The notes below the pieces were generated by a model. That model saw nothing but the letters and a program-made list of their open reading frames with translations, did no database searches and had not been told where the DNA came from. A stretch of DNA of 64,000 nucleotides from Priestia megaterium NBRC 15308 = ATCC 14581 (GTDB lineage: Bacteria; Bacillota; Bacilli; Bacillales; Bacillaceae_H), in assembly GCF_000832985.1 (NCBI RefSeq), contig NZ_CP009920.1:682001-746000 (forward strand), in the 5' to 3' direction. Positions 34,178 through 43,265 of the stretch are shown piece by piece. A program made the translations under genes and the position numbers. How positions within the stretch are numbered: position 1 is the stretch's first letter; every line of letters begins with the position of its first letter.

Positions 34178-34263
34178 AAAAGCGCCTCCCTTCCATCAGA
34201 AAACAAATTCGGTACCTTTAGCTTGTTCATAAGACTTCATTTTCATTAACACTTCTCTCGCAT

Positions 34264-34368
34264 TAAAAAGAGATTGAGACATAATGAAATCATGCCCAAA
34301 AAAAGATCCGAACGATTCATCATTCGGATCTTCTTTCAACTAACATACTGTTATCCTAGCTTTTTTCT
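34264..34368. repeat. dispersed inverted-repeat element, copy 3
   Basis: Left end TAAAAAGAGATTGAGACATAA, inner stem GATCCGAA/TTCGGATC, right end degenerate (TTATCCTAGCTTTTTT). It stops within 7 bases of the stop codon of the fused ABC permease gene. Confidence 0.65.
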
Positions 34369-34374
34369 TCGTTT

Positions 34375-35898
34375 TTACTCTCTAATTAATCCTTTTTTCA
34401 CTAAGAATTGATGAGCAACTTCTTCAGCCGTTTTTCCTTTCGCATTTACTTGATAGTTCATTTCACGCATTTCCTCATCACTGATTTTACCGCCCAGTTG
34501 ATTTAAGATTTTTTTCAGTTCAGGGTGCTCTTTTAGCGTATCTTCACGAAGCACAGGCGCTCCTTGATACGGCGGGAAGAGCTGCTGATCGTCTTTTAAG
34601 ACTTTCAAACCAAACTGTTTAATTTCAGGGTCCGTTGCGTAAGCATCAAGCATGTTAATATCGCCTTTTTCTACAGCGCGATAGCGAAGCTTCGGCTCCA
34701 TGGTTTTAATATTCGGGAAGGTAAGGCCATATTCTTTTTGGATGCCTACATAGCCGTCTTCACGATCTTTAAACTCAAGCGTAAATCCTGCTTTTACTTT
34801 ATCTGTTGCATTTGCCAAATCTGAAATAGTTGTTAGATTATTTTCTTTGGCAAATTCTTTTGTCACGGTCAATGTGTACGTATTATTAAACTTCATTGGA
34901 TCTAAATAGACAAGACCGAATTTCTTTTGAAACTCTTCTTTTGCCTGCTTGTACACCTCTGTTTCATCTTTGCTGTCCGGCTGTTCCTTTAGATGCGTCA
35001 CAATGGCTGTACCTGTATATTCAGGGTACAAATCAATTTCCTTGTTACGCAGAGCCTCAAATACAAATACCGTTTTCCCAAGCGACGAACGAAGATTTAC
35101 TTTCATATCGGTTTGATCTTCAATTAATTCTTTGTACATATTAATTAAAATGTCTTGTTCTGCACCAATTTTCCCTCCGATAACAAGGTCTGGTTTTGTT
35201 GCGCTCATCGCTGCAAACGGAGAAACAAGAATGAGTATTAATACGATGATCATAATAAACGAGCGTTTTTTGGACCCTTCTTTAGCTGAGTGTTCAATCG
35301 TTCGCAGAATTCCATCAAAAATAAGCGCTAATAATGCTGCTGGAATGGCTCCTAATAAAATCAAACTATTATCGCTTCGGTCAATACCGAGCAAAATTAA
35401 GCTTCCGAGTCCGCCCGCTCCGATAAGAGCCACGATTGTCGCTGTGCCAATAATGAGTACCATCGCTGTGCGAATTCCGGCCATAATGACAGGAAGTGCT
35501 AGAGGAAGTTCTACTTTAATTAATCGTCTCCATGAGTTCATCCCCATGGCTTTGGATGCTTCAATTAAAGATGGGTCCACTTCTTTAATTCCGGTATATG
35601 TATTTCGTACAATAGGAAGAAGCGAATATAAAAACAGTGCAATAACCGCGGGAAAGGTTCCAATTCCGACAAGAGGAATCAGTAACCCTAATAAAGCGAG
35701 TGAAGGAATGGTTTGCAGTACGGCTGTTACGCCAATGATTGGTTCAGCAATGCGGTCATGCCTCGTTAAGTACAGTCCGAGTGGCACTGAAATTAATACG
35801 GCGATAACAAGAGCTAGTACTGAAATTTGAATGTGTTCAAGAAGAGCTTGAAACAGTGCATCTCCTCGTTGATCTAATAATGTGCTTAGTGCATTCAT
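34375..35898 (-). CDS. ABC importer permease fused to its substrate-binding domain (OpuF/EgtU type)
   Basis: A 507-residue fusion: residues 1-215 are a BPD-type permease (six helices; loop EASKAMGMNSWRRLIKVELP contacts the ATPase), and about 232-507 an OpuAC/ProX-type binding domain (VIGGKIGAEQDILINMYKEL, DLYPEYTGTAIVTHL, FNNTYTLTVTKEFA). Such fusions import compatible solutes (OpuFB) or ergothioneine (EgtU). The binding domain contains no tryptophan, although betaine pockets are usually built from Trp/Tyr cages, so ergothioneine or another thio- or imidazole compound is a serious alternative. Its ATG overlaps the ATPase stop by one base (TAATG). Confidence 0.88.
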   Translation of the reverse strand: MNALSTLLDQRGDALFQALLEHIQISVLALVIAVLISVPLGLYLTRHDRIAEPIIGVTAVLQTIPSLALLGLLIPLVGIGTFPAVIALFLYSLLPIVRNTYTGIKEVDPSLIEASKAMGMNSWRRLIKVELPLALPVIMAGIRTAMVLIIGTATIVALIGAGGLGSLILLGIDRSDNSLILLGAIPAALLALIFDGILRTIEHSAKEGSKKRSFIMIIVLILILVSPFAAMSATKPDLVIGGKIGAEQDILINMYKELIEDQTDMKVNLRSSLGKTVFVFEALRNKEIDLYPEYTGTAIVTHLKEQPDSKDETEVYKQAKEEFQKKFGLVYLDPMKFNNTYTLTVTKEFAKENNLTTISDLANATDKVKAGFTLEFKDREDGYVGIQKEYGLTFPNIKTMEPKLRYRAVEKGDINMLDAYATDPEIKQFGLKVLKDDQQLFPPYQGAPVLREDTLKEHPELKKILNQLGGKISDEEMREMNYQVNAKGKTAEEVAHQFLVKKGLIRE

Positions 35899-36860
35899 TA
35901 CAGCGTTCCTCCTTCTTTCGTTTTATCAGAAAGAAACGCTAATAGAGTTTTGCGCGTTACGACGCCAATTCGTTTGCTCCCTTTTTTTACGGCTATTGCT
36001 TCATGGTCGTAAAGGGCGTCCATGGCCTGCTGAACAGTGGCGGTTGAAGCTAGCTCTTCAGTAGGTTCTACGTCCGGCTGTTCACTTTCTTTGACAAACA
36101 TATCCAATGTCTCAAATAAAGCATTCCCTTGATTTCCAATAAATGTTTTTACAAATTCATTTTTAGGCTTTTGAATGAATTCCTCCGGGGTTCCAACTTG
36201 AACAATTTCCCCGTCTTTCATCAGGCAGATACGATCTCCAAGCGTCATCGCTTCGCTCATATCGTGCGTAACAAACACAAATGTTTTTTTGATTTTTTCT
36301 TTTAAGCTAATAACATCTTGCTGAAGCTGTTCGCGGCTTAACGGATCGAGGGCACTAAAGGGTTCGTCCATTAAAATAACGGGGGGATCAGCTGCGAGGG
36401 CACGTGCTACACCTACACGTTGCTGCTGGCCACCTGAGAGCTCAGACGGCTTTCGGTTTCGATACTGCTTTGGGTCTAGTCCTACCAAAGTAAGCAGTTC
36501 ATCAATGCGCGTTTTGATTTTATTTTTCTTCCAATGCTTCATCTCGGGTACAATGGCTATATTTTCAGCAATGGTCATATGAGGAAAAAGAGCAATCTGC
36601 TGCAGGACATAACCAATGTTCCAGCGTAGCTTATGTATGTTGTGGTCCGATACGAGCTTATCTTTTATGTATAGTTCTCCTTCGGTAATATCATGAAGAC
36701 GGTTAATCATTTTTAAGGTGGTTGTTTTCCCACACCCACTCGGACCAATTAAAACGAAAAACTCTCCTTCTTTAATTTCTAGATTAATATTTTTCACGGC
36801 GGTCGTACCGTCTGGATATTGCTTTGACACATTCTTAAACGTAATCAAATTATCGTTCAC
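35898..36860 (-). CDS. ABC importer ATP-binding protein with C-terminal CBS domain (OpuCA/ProV-like)
   Basis: A 320-residue ATPase: Walker [11 protein letters not shown]-loop region [13 protein letters not shown], signature [15 protein letters not shown], Walker [13 protein letters not shown], His-switch [10 protein letters not shown]. About residues 265-320 resemble one CBS module ([32 protein letters not shown]), which in OpuA-type transporters senses ionic strength or c-di-AMP. It is the first gene of a two-gene operon with the fused permease/binding protein, a complete importer. Confidence 0.92.
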   Translation of the reverse strand: MNDNLITFKNVSKQYPDGTTAVKNINLEIKEGEFFVLIGPSGCGKTTTLKMINRLHDITEGELYIKDKLVSDHNIHKLRWNIGYVLQQIALFPHMTIAENIAIVPEMKHWKKNKIKTRIDELLTLVGLDPKQYRNRKPSELSGGQQQRVGVARALAADPPVILMDEPFSALDPLSREQLQQDVISLKEKIKKTFVFVTHDMSEAMTLGDRICLMKDGEIVQVGTPEEFIQKPKNEFVKTFIGNQGNALFETLDMFVKESEQPDVEPTEELASTATVQQAMDALYDHEAIAVKKGSKRIGVVTRKTLLAFLSDKTKEGGTL

Positions 36861-37061
36861 CCTCCCTGTTGAAATTTAATCCCTAGTTTCGTGTACCCAA
36901 TATTCAGAGGCAATAAACATTCTTTTAAGAATATTTCTAAATATGATTCATAAGACCTAGGGGAAAAGATACACATATTTTCTCATAACCTCCTAATAAG
37001 GCTATCAAACTGTTAAAGTTTTCACAAGGCGGGAAAGAATAATTTTAAAGCCGACACAAAT

Positions 37062-37098
37062 AAAAAAACCTTCTTTCAACAAGAAAGAAGGTTTTTTA
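37062..37098 (-). terminator. terminator of the tRNA-Thr gene
   Basis: Stem AAAAAACCTTCTTTC/GAAAGAAGGTTTTTT, loop AACAA, directly after the tRNA 3' end. Confidence 0.9.
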
Positions 37099-37101
37099 GT
37101 A

Positions 37102-37174
37102 TGCTAGCGACAGGGATCGAACCTGCGACCTCTTGCTTACCATGCAAGTGCTCTACCTACTGAGCTACACCAGC
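37102..37174 (-). tRNA. tRNA-Thr (anticodon GGT)
   Basis: A 73-base cloverleaf: acceptor GCTGGTG/CGCTAGC with A73, D-arm GCTCAGTAGGTAGAGC, anticodon stem CTTGC/GCAAG with loop ATGGTAA (GGT at 34-36), T-arm AGGTTCGATCCCT. CCA is not encoded. A solitary tRNA with its own terminator. Confidence 0.95.
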
Positions 37175-37384
37175 GTCTTGGAAAATTATATCACGTTTAA
37201 ATTCATTTAGGAAGCGCTTTTTTAAATTTTTTTATTGGTATATTCTCTAATTTGCTTCTTCTGAAATTCGCACTTTCTACAAAGTTCCATATTTTATGTT
37301 AGAACTCCTTACATAAATTGTGTGAATTTTCTTTTTTTATATTACCCTTAGTAAAAGAGCTTACAAAAGAAGGGAAGAAAATAG

Positions 37385-38437
37385 ATGGAACAACAACCAA
37401 CCATGACCAAATCAAAAACGGCAACTCCCTACCCAAGAGACTGCACGTTCAGCCTGGAAGATTGGACGACGCTCGCTAAGTATTGGTACCCCGTCGCACG
37501 CTGCAGTGATGTAACAGAGAAACCAACGTCCGTAAAACTGCTAGATGTAAATCTAGTTCTATACCGTACCACACACAAAGTAGTAGCGGCTCGTGATTTA
37601 TGCGTTCACCGAGGCACCCCCCTTAGTATGGGCTGGGTGGAAGATGATGAAATTGTCTGTCCTTACCACGGCTTCCGCTATGCAACGGACGGCGCATGCA
37701 CGTCGATTCCAGCTCACCCTGATGCCAACATTTCTCCCCGCCTGTGTATGGCTGTCTATCCAGTTATTGAACGATTTGGATTAGTGTGGACTTCCCTGAC
37801 AGGTGAACAAGATAACCTGCCTTACTTCGATGCGTGGGAGGCCCCTGATTTTCAGCAAATTGTTTGTCCCAGCTTTGATATCATGGGTTCGGCTGGTCGT
37901 CAAATGGAAGGCTTTTTAGACGTAGCTCATTTTGCTTGGGTGCACACGGACACATTTGGTGATCGAAACAACGCCTTTGTGCCTAAATATAAAGTAAGCG
38001 ATACAGATTATGGGCTTCATGTAGAATATACGAGCACCGTGAGCAATTATTCCAAAGAACAGCAGCATTTAAATCCACCTGATTTTAAATGGCTTCGCGT
38101 CTTTGATGTTTATCCGCCGTTTACAGCTACGCTAAAAGTATACTTCCCAGAAGGCGCAGAGCTGTGGATTATGAATGCAGTCTCTCCTATTTCAGCCCGC
38201 GAAACACGTTTATTCGCACCAATCGCTCGAAACTTTGACAAAGATTCTCCCGTTGAAGGTGTGTATGACTTTAACCTTCGCGTCTTTGACGAAGACCGTG
38301 AAATGGTTGAAAACCAAAAGCCTGAAGACTTGCCTTTAGACCTGCAGATGGAAGCGCATATTATGGCTGATCAAACGTCCATCGGCTACCGGAAATTATT
38401 AAAGAAAATGGGCTTAAGCTTTAGATATACAAGCTAA
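37385..38437 (+). CDS. Rieske-type non-heme iron oxygenase
   Basis: A 350-residue oxygenase alpha-subunit. The Rieske 2Fe-2S ligands are in LCVHRGTPLS (CxH) and CPYHGFRY (CxxH); the mononuclear iron site is in DVAHFAWVHTDTFGD (two His), with a candidate carboxylate in MADQTSIGY. The layout resembles vanillate demethylase/pheophorbide oxygenase-type enzymes, which demethylate or hydroxylate aromatic or cyclic compounds. No reductase or ferredoxin is nearby, so electrons must come from elsewhere. GAAGGGAAG precedes ATG. Substrate unknown. Rieske oxygenases of this type are uncommon in Bacillaceae (general knowledge). Confidence 0.85.
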   Translation: MEQQPTMTKSKTATPYPRDCTFSLEDWTTLAKYWYPVARCSDVTEKPTSVKLLDVNLVLYRTTHKVVAARDLCVHRGTPLSMGWVEDDEIVCPYHGFRYATDGACTSIPAHPDANISPRLCMAVYPVIERFGLVWTSLTGEQDNLPYFDAWEAPDFQQIVCPSFDIMGSAGRQMEGFLDVAHFAWVHTDTFGDRNNAFVPKYKVSDTDYGLHVEYTSTVSNYSKEQQHLNPPDFKWLRVFDVYPPFTATLKVYFPEGAELWIMNAVSPISARETRLFAPIARNFDKDSPVEGVYDFNLRVFDEDREMVENQKPEDLPLDLQMEAHIMADQTSIGYRKLLKKMGLSFRYTS

Positions 38438-38474
38438 AGAAATCCCCGCTGTCTCAGCGGGGATTTCTTTTTTA
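38436..38474. terminator. bidirectional terminator
   Basis: Stem AAGAAATCCCCGCTG/CAGCGGGGATTTCTT, loop TCT, then T run; between convergent genes. Confidence 0.9.
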
Positions 38475-39995
38475 TTTAGCAAACTGCTCGCGTCCTGCTT
38501 TTTCCTTTATCACTTCATCTTCACTTGCCGGCGTGGCGCGTTTCATAAACACTGAAAGAATTAAGGCAACCACCACTAGTACTACTGAGACGGCAAACGC
38601 ATCGTTAATTCCTTGTACCATTGCCTGCATCCCAATTTGTTCTTTCATTTGAGCTGCCCCGGCTGCCGTTGCATTCGCTGCTCCTGCTCCGCTCATTGCA
38701 TCTTGAGCAAGCTCTTTTGCGTGCGTAGCTGTACGATTTGACATCACCGTTACTAAAAGAGCCGAACCAATAGCTCCCGATACTTGTTGAAGCGTGTTAT
38801 TCATCGCAGTACCATGCGGATTAAAGCGCTGCGGCAGCTGATTTAATCCGTTTGTCATAACTGGCATCATCACCATAGACATTCCGAACATGCGAAGCGT
38901 GTAAAGCGTAATGAGCGTTGTATATGTCGTATCAAGCTCTAAGTTACTGAAGAAATACGTCGTGACGGCTGTAATCGTTAGACCCGTTACAGCCAGTGCA
39001 CGCGCTCCGAATTTATCAAATAATTTTCCGGTAATCGGAGACATCACACCCATTAGCAGCGCACCCGGAAGCATTAGTAATCCTGAGTGAAGCGGAGAAA
39101 TGCCTCGCACGGTCTGAACATATATTGGCATTAACAGCATGGCTGAGAATAACGCCATTGTGATTACCATTGAAATCGTTGACGATAAAGCAAACATTGG
39201 ATATTTAAAAATACGGAATTCAAGCATAGGTGTTTTTAGCTTGAACTGACGCGTAATAAATAAAATCAGCGCCACAGCTCCTACGATAATGGTGCCGTAT
39301 ACTTCCACAGAATCCCAGCCTTTATCTCCTGCTGAGCTAAATCCGTATAGAAGTCCTCCAAATCCAATTGTAGATAACAAAAGAGATAAAAAATCCAAAT
39401 TGATTTCCACTTTTTCTTTTTTGTCTTTTAATAGGAAGAAAGCACCTATTAATACAATTGCCGCGATTGGCGTAACAAGGTGGAACAGCATTCTCCACTC
39501 ATAGTGTTCAATCAGCCACCCTGATAAGGTAGGGCCAATTGCCGGAGCAAAAATCATAACTAAACCGAAGATCCCCATCGCAGCTCCGCGTTTTTCTAAT
39601 GGGAAACTTGTGAGCAATACGTTCATTAAAAGCGGCATCATAATGGCTGCGCCTGATGCTTGAATAATACGAGCGGTTAACAAGACCGAAAATACGGGCG
39701 AAGCACCGGCAAGTATTGTTCCTGCTGTAAATAAAGTCATAGCCGTTAAAAATAAGCCTCTGACAGAATAACGCTGAATTAAAAAAGCGGTAGTTGGAAT
39801 CATAATACCATTCACTAACATATAACCAGTAGAAAGCCACTGGACAGTTGACGTTGTCACATCTAAGTCTTTCATAATAGACGGCAGCGCCACGTTTAAT
39901 AACGTTTCATTCAACAATGAGATAAAAGCGCCAATTAACAAAATAGCAATTATGCCATAAGGCGGCTTTTCCATTTGATTTATCGATTGACTCAT
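38472..39995 (-). CDS. MFS multidrug exporter, DHA2 (EmrB/QacA, LmrB-like) family
   Basis: A 507-residue proton-coupled exporter with 14 predicted helices. Motifs of the group: LNETLLNVALPSIMKDL (motif D1), WLSTGYMLVNGIMIPTTAFL, RIIQASGAAIMMPLL and GPTLSGWLIEHYEWRMLF (motif C with GPxxGG-like and WRWxF). LmrB-like proteins pump lincosamides and other drugs. TACAAGGAGG-type site before ATG. It is divergent from a TetR-family regulator, with a palindrome between them, a common exporter/repressor pair. Confidence 0.88.
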   Translation of the reverse strand: MSQSINQMEKPPYGIIAILLIGAFISLLNETLLNVALPSIMKDLDVTTSTVQWLSTGYMLVNGIMIPTTAFLIQRYSVRGLFLTAMTLFTAGTILAGASPVFSVLLTARIIQASGAAIMMPLLMNVLLTSFPLEKRGAAMGIFGLVMIFAPAIGPTLSGWLIEHYEWRMLFHLVTPIAAIVLIGAFFLLKDKKEKVEINLDFLSLLLSTIGFGGLLYGFSSAGDKGWDSVEVYGTIIVGAVALILFITRQFKLKTPMLEFRIFKYPMFALSSTISMVITMALFSAMLLMPIYVQTVRGISPLHSGLLMLPGALLMGVMSPITGKLFDKFGARALAVTGLTITAVTTYFFSNLELDTTYTTLITLYTLRMFGMSMVMMPVMTNGLNQLPQRFNPHGTAMNNTLQQVSGAIGSALLVTVMSNRTATHAKELAQDAMSGAGAANATAAGAAQMKEQIGMQAMVQGINDAFAVSVVLVVVALILSVFMKRATPASEDEVIKEKAGREQFAK

Positions 39996-40049
39996 TATTG
40001 TACCTCCTTATACTTTAAGTTCATTTTTTTAGACACACGTTCTACATAG

Positions 40050-40062
40050 AGTATATTATACT
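40050..40062 (-). promoter_or_regulatory. candidate operator/-10 region upstream of the exporter
   Basis: AGTATATTATACT is a perfect 13-base palindrome that includes a -10-like TATAAT on the minus strand, 55-67 bases before the exporter start. A repressor site overlapping the promoter would fit the adjacent TetR gene. Confidence 0.4.
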
Positions 40063-40259
40063 GTGAGTTCAATTTATGCAAGCGAAAAATCTTGCGTTCA
40101 TGTCCTTTATTTTATCGACTTTTTTAGTCCTTTAATCCTTTTATATCAATACATTGTCGTGATATCGCCTTTTTTTTGAAAAGAACATTTGTGTAAACGC
40201 TTTAAATCATGTATCATAAAGTTGGACCATGAGTCTAATTTTATATTTAGGTGATAATA

Positions 40260-41162
40260 ATGAACAACCGAAAACAGCAAGTTGTAAAAAATGCACACCA
40301 TCTCTTCGTTGAAAAAGGATTTCAAGCTACATCTATTCAAGACATCATTGATTATAGCGGCATTTCAAAAGGAACATTCTACAACTATTTTTCTTCAAAA
40401 AATGAATTATTAATCGCTGTTTTTACCTGGCTTCATACAACAATTGAACAAGAGCGAAATCAGCTGCTGGTTGGTAAAAGCCTGACCGATGTAGATGTGT
40501 TTGTTAAACAGATTGATGCACAGATGAAAAACCATCATAAACATAAATTTTTTACATTACTTGAAGAAGTATTTGTTTCCAATGATCCCGATTTAAAAGC
40601 ATACATAAAAAACACCCAGTTTATTGAAGTAAACTGGGTTTACAAACGGTTCATTGATTTATTTGGACAAGAAAAGAAACCGTACCTGCTAGATTGTGCA
40701 ATTATGTTTCTTGGCATGCTTCATCGCAACTTTCACTATAATTTTATGGTTAACGGCACAAATACTGACCCCCATGAGATCATAAGCTACAGTGTCAAGC
40801 GCCTGCTTCCTCTTGTAGAGGAAGTAGCAAATTCAGGAGACATTTTGCTCGATCCGCAAACGATTAAAGAATGGCTTCCATCTTGCCCGAATACTAAACA
40901 TCAAATAGAACAGGACATTTCTGCAGCACTTATCGATTTAAAAAAACAGTTGCACAAACAATTTACGGATGAATTCGAACGTCAAAAATGCACAGAGCTT
41001 ATTAGTTTTATTGAAGAAGAGCTGTTTAAACAGCCAAATCCCCGCAAGTTTGTTGTGGATAGTGCTCTTCATTCGTTAAAGCAGCTGTCTGTTAACAACA
41101 GTAAAACGACCCTAGAGGAACTGCAAACGATGATTGATCAGTATGTGAGTGAACGTCATTAA
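40260..41162 (+). CDS. TetR-family regulator with long C-terminal region
   Basis: A 300-residue regulator. Residues 5-50 are a canonical TetR helix-turn-helix (NAHHLFVEKGFQATSIQDII, DYSGISKGTFYNYFSSKNEL). TetR proteins are usually near 200 residues, so about 100 extra C-terminal residues are present (after SYSVKRLLPLVEE), helical and charged. Start ATG 40260 follows TTTAGGTGAT; a GTG nine bases upstream lies in the ribosome site. Divergent from the MFS exporter, its probable target. Stop codon lies directly against the repeat element at 41163. Confidence 0.85.
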   Translation: MNNRKQQVVKNAHHLFVEKGFQATSIQDIIDYSGISKGTFYNYFSSKNELLIAVFTWLHTTIEQERNQLLVGKSLTDVDVFVKQIDAQMKNHHKHKFFTLLEEVFVSNDPDLKAYIKNTQFIEVNWVYKRFIDLFGQEKKPYLLDCAIMFLGMLHRNFHYNFMVNGTNTDPHEIISYSVKRLLPLVEEVANSGDILLDPQTIKEWLPSCPNTKHQIEQDISAALIDLKKQLHKQFTDEFERQKCTELISFIEEELFKQPNPRKFVVDSALHSLKQLSVNNSKTTLEELQTMIDQYVSERH

Positions 41163-41501
41163 AAAGAGATTAAGACGTAACTAAATCCATCCAATTTAAA
41201 GACGAATAAATTGAATAAAGGAGTTAGTATAAGTTACTTGTTACACCGCTGTTGATTTCCGTACAAGACTTGGCTTTCTGCGGTCGGCCGGTGAGCCTCC
41301 TCGTCGCGTACGCTTCTGCGGGGCCTTACCTGTTCCGCTTTTCCCGCAGGAGTCTTCGCCTTGCCCTTTCATCAACCGCTAAAAGCGACTAAACATATGA
41401 AATTCACGTTCATCATAATAACAAAAAACGAACGATTAATATTTTTTAATTAATCGTTCGTTTATAATTCTAACTAAAATATTTTTATCCCAGCCTCTTT
41501 T
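41163..41501. repeat. dispersed inverted-repeat element, copy 4, enlarged by an insertion
   Basis: Starts AAAAAGAGATTAAGACGTAAC immediately after the TetR stop and ends ATTTTTATCCCAGCCTCTTT immediately before the stop of the convergent permease gene. The inner stem near the right end is AACGAACGATTAAT/ATTAATCGTTCGTT. About 150 bases of a different GC-rich repeat lie inside. Confidence 0.7.
41245..41400. repeat. GC-rich Bacillaceae intergenic repeat nested in copy 4
   Basis: Contains GGTGAGCCTCCTCGTCGC, CTTCTGCGGGGCC and CCGCAGGAGTCTTCGCC, blocks I recognise from a repeat common between genes in Bacillaceae. Base composition differs sharply from the AT-rich flanks. Confidence 0.6.
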
Positions 41502-42323
41502 TTATTTTCCTCCAGTAAACGAGATTCCTTTAATAAAATATTTATTAAAAAACGCATAAATGAGTAAAATGGGAAGTGTAAAAACCATGGAAGCTGCCAT
41601 AATATAGTTCCAATAACTGATATACTGACCTTTAAATGTGTTAAGCCCTAAAGTTAATGTAAACATATTTTCATCAGACATCACAATTAAAGGCTTCATA
41701 AAATCATTCCAAAATCCCATAAATACAAAAATCGTTTGTGCTGCTAAGGCAGGTTTTGCAAGTGGAAGGACTATTTTGAAGAATGTTCCAAACTTCGATA
41801 ACCCATCCAACTCCGCTGCTTCTTCAAGCTCTTTTGGGAAATTAATAAAAAATTGACGCATCATAAATATAAAAGTCGCATTTACCATTCCGGGTACAAT
41901 CATTCCCTGATAGGTATTTAACCAGCCTAACTCTTTCAAAATCAAAAAATTAGGGATCATGGTTACTTGTCCAGGAATCATAAGCACAGCTAAAATAATA
42001 ATAAACAAACTTTTCTTTCCCGGGAAACTGAGGCGTGCAAGGGCATAACCAGCCATTGAGTTAAATAGCAAATTCAGTGCTGTTCCTACTACAGCAATAA
42101 ATAAGCTATTAAACATCCAGCGCGGGAACAGCTTTTGTTCCACAAAAATTTGTTTATAGTTGTCTAGCGTAAAGTGTTTTGGAATAAAGTTCACCGTACC
42201 TGACACAATTTCTTCAAGCGTTTTAAAAGAAGCTGACAGCGCCCAAATAAATGGAATTAGCGTAATCAGTGCGTATATGCTTAAAATAGCATATAAAATG
42301 AGGACCCCCGTTTTTTTCTTCAT
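41502..42323 (-). CDS. carbohydrate ABC transporter permease (MalG-like)
   Basis: A 273-residue permease with six helices and the ATPase-contact loop EAAELDGLSKFGTFFKIVLP. It pairs with the MalF-like permease 16 bases upstream. Last gene of the LacI-controlled operon; no ATPase gene is present, so a shared ATPase such as MsmX, encoded elsewhere, is expected (inference from Bacillus sugar importers). GGGGGG lies before the ATG. Ends against repeat copy 4. Confidence 0.9.
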   Translation of the reverse strand: MKKKTGVLILYAILSIYALITLIPFIWALSASFKTLEEIVSGTVNFIPKHFTLDNYKQIFVEQKLFPRWMFNSLFIAVVGTALNLLFNSMAGYALARLSFPGKKSLFIIILAVLMIPGQVTMIPNFLILKELGWLNTYQGMIVPGMVNATFIFMMRQFFINFPKELEEAAELDGLSKFGTFFKIVLPLAKPALAAQTIFVFMGFWNDFMKPLIVMSDENMFTLTLGLNTFKGQYISYWNYIMAASMVFTLPILLIYAFFNKYFIKGISFTGGK

Positions 42324-42339
42324 CTTTTTCTTCCCCCCC

Positions 42340-43242
42340 TTAGTACATACTTTCTTCTTTTGAAAACTTTCGCTGAATAACCGTTGCCACCAAAATCACG
42401 AGCGCCAACATAAAGGCTAGTGCTGCAGCATATCCCATGGTTCCTAAATTTTTAAATGCATATTGATAAATAAGAAGAACAACAGTTAGAGTCGAGTTAT
42501 TAGGTCCCCCTGAACCTCCTGAAAAAATAAACGATTGATCAAACAGCTGAAACGTGCCAATTAGTCCCATGATCACCACGAAAGATGTAACCGGACGCAG
42601 ATTCGGAACTGTAATATGCCAAAATCGTTGAAACACATTAGCACCGTCTAACTGAGCTGCTTCATACAGCGAATCGGGTACGTCCTGCAAAGCTGCCAAA
42701 TAAATAACCATAAAAAATGGAGCTGTTGCCCAAATGTTCATAATCATAATGGCAATCAAAGCGACCTGCGGATCTCCAAGCCAATTGTAAGTTGGGAGAC
42801 CGATAAACTTTAAAAACTCATTCACAATCCCATTTTGATTGTACATCCACATAAAAATAAGCGTTAATACGGCCGATGATGTAAGCGTTGGTAAAAAATA
42901 AATAATACGAAAAACTTTTTCTGCTTTTAGCCCTGCATTTAATGTGGCAGCCAGTATAAGTGCCAATGCGGTTTGTACCGGCACAACAATTACTACATAC
43001 TTCACCGTATTCCAAAGAGCAATTTTAGCCTTGTCATCTTCCAGAACCTTCATGTAGTTCTCAAGCCCTCGAAAATGGAACTCAGTCCCACCCAGTAATT
43101 GAACTTTATGTAAAGATAAAAAGATGGCGTAAAAAATAGGTGCAATAACAAATAACAAAAGCACAAACAGTGTAGGTGACATAAAAGCATATCCTTGCCC
43201 AACATCACGAGGTTTGTACGTTCGTATTTTTCTGTTTTTCAT
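42340..43242 (-). CDS. carbohydrate ABC transporter permease (MalF-like)
   Basis: A 300-residue permease with six helices and loop EAAQLDGANVFQRFWHITVP. The start ATG 43242 is preceded by GGGGGAG at 8 bases; an in-frame GTG three codons earlier overlaps that site. With the MalG-like partner it forms the membrane channel for the oligosaccharide importer. The binding protein gene precedes it by 23 bases. Confidence 0.9.
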   Translation of the reverse strand: MKNRKIRTYKPRDVGQGYAFMSPTLFVLLLFVIAPIFYAIFLSLHKVQLLGGTEFHFRGLENYMKVLEDDKAKIALWNTVKYVVIVVPVQTALALILAATLNAGLKAEKVFRIIYFLPTLTSSAVLTLIFMWMYNQNGIVNEFLKFIGLPTYNWLGDPQVALIAIMIMNIWATAPFFMVIYLAALQDVPDSLYEAAQLDGANVFQRFWHITVPNLRPVTSFVVIMGLIGTFQLFDQSFIFSGGSGGPNNSTLTVVLLIYQYAFKNLGTMGYAAALAFMLALVILVATVIQRKFSKEESMY

Positions 43243-43265
43243 TTCCTCCACTCCCCCGCCTAGTC

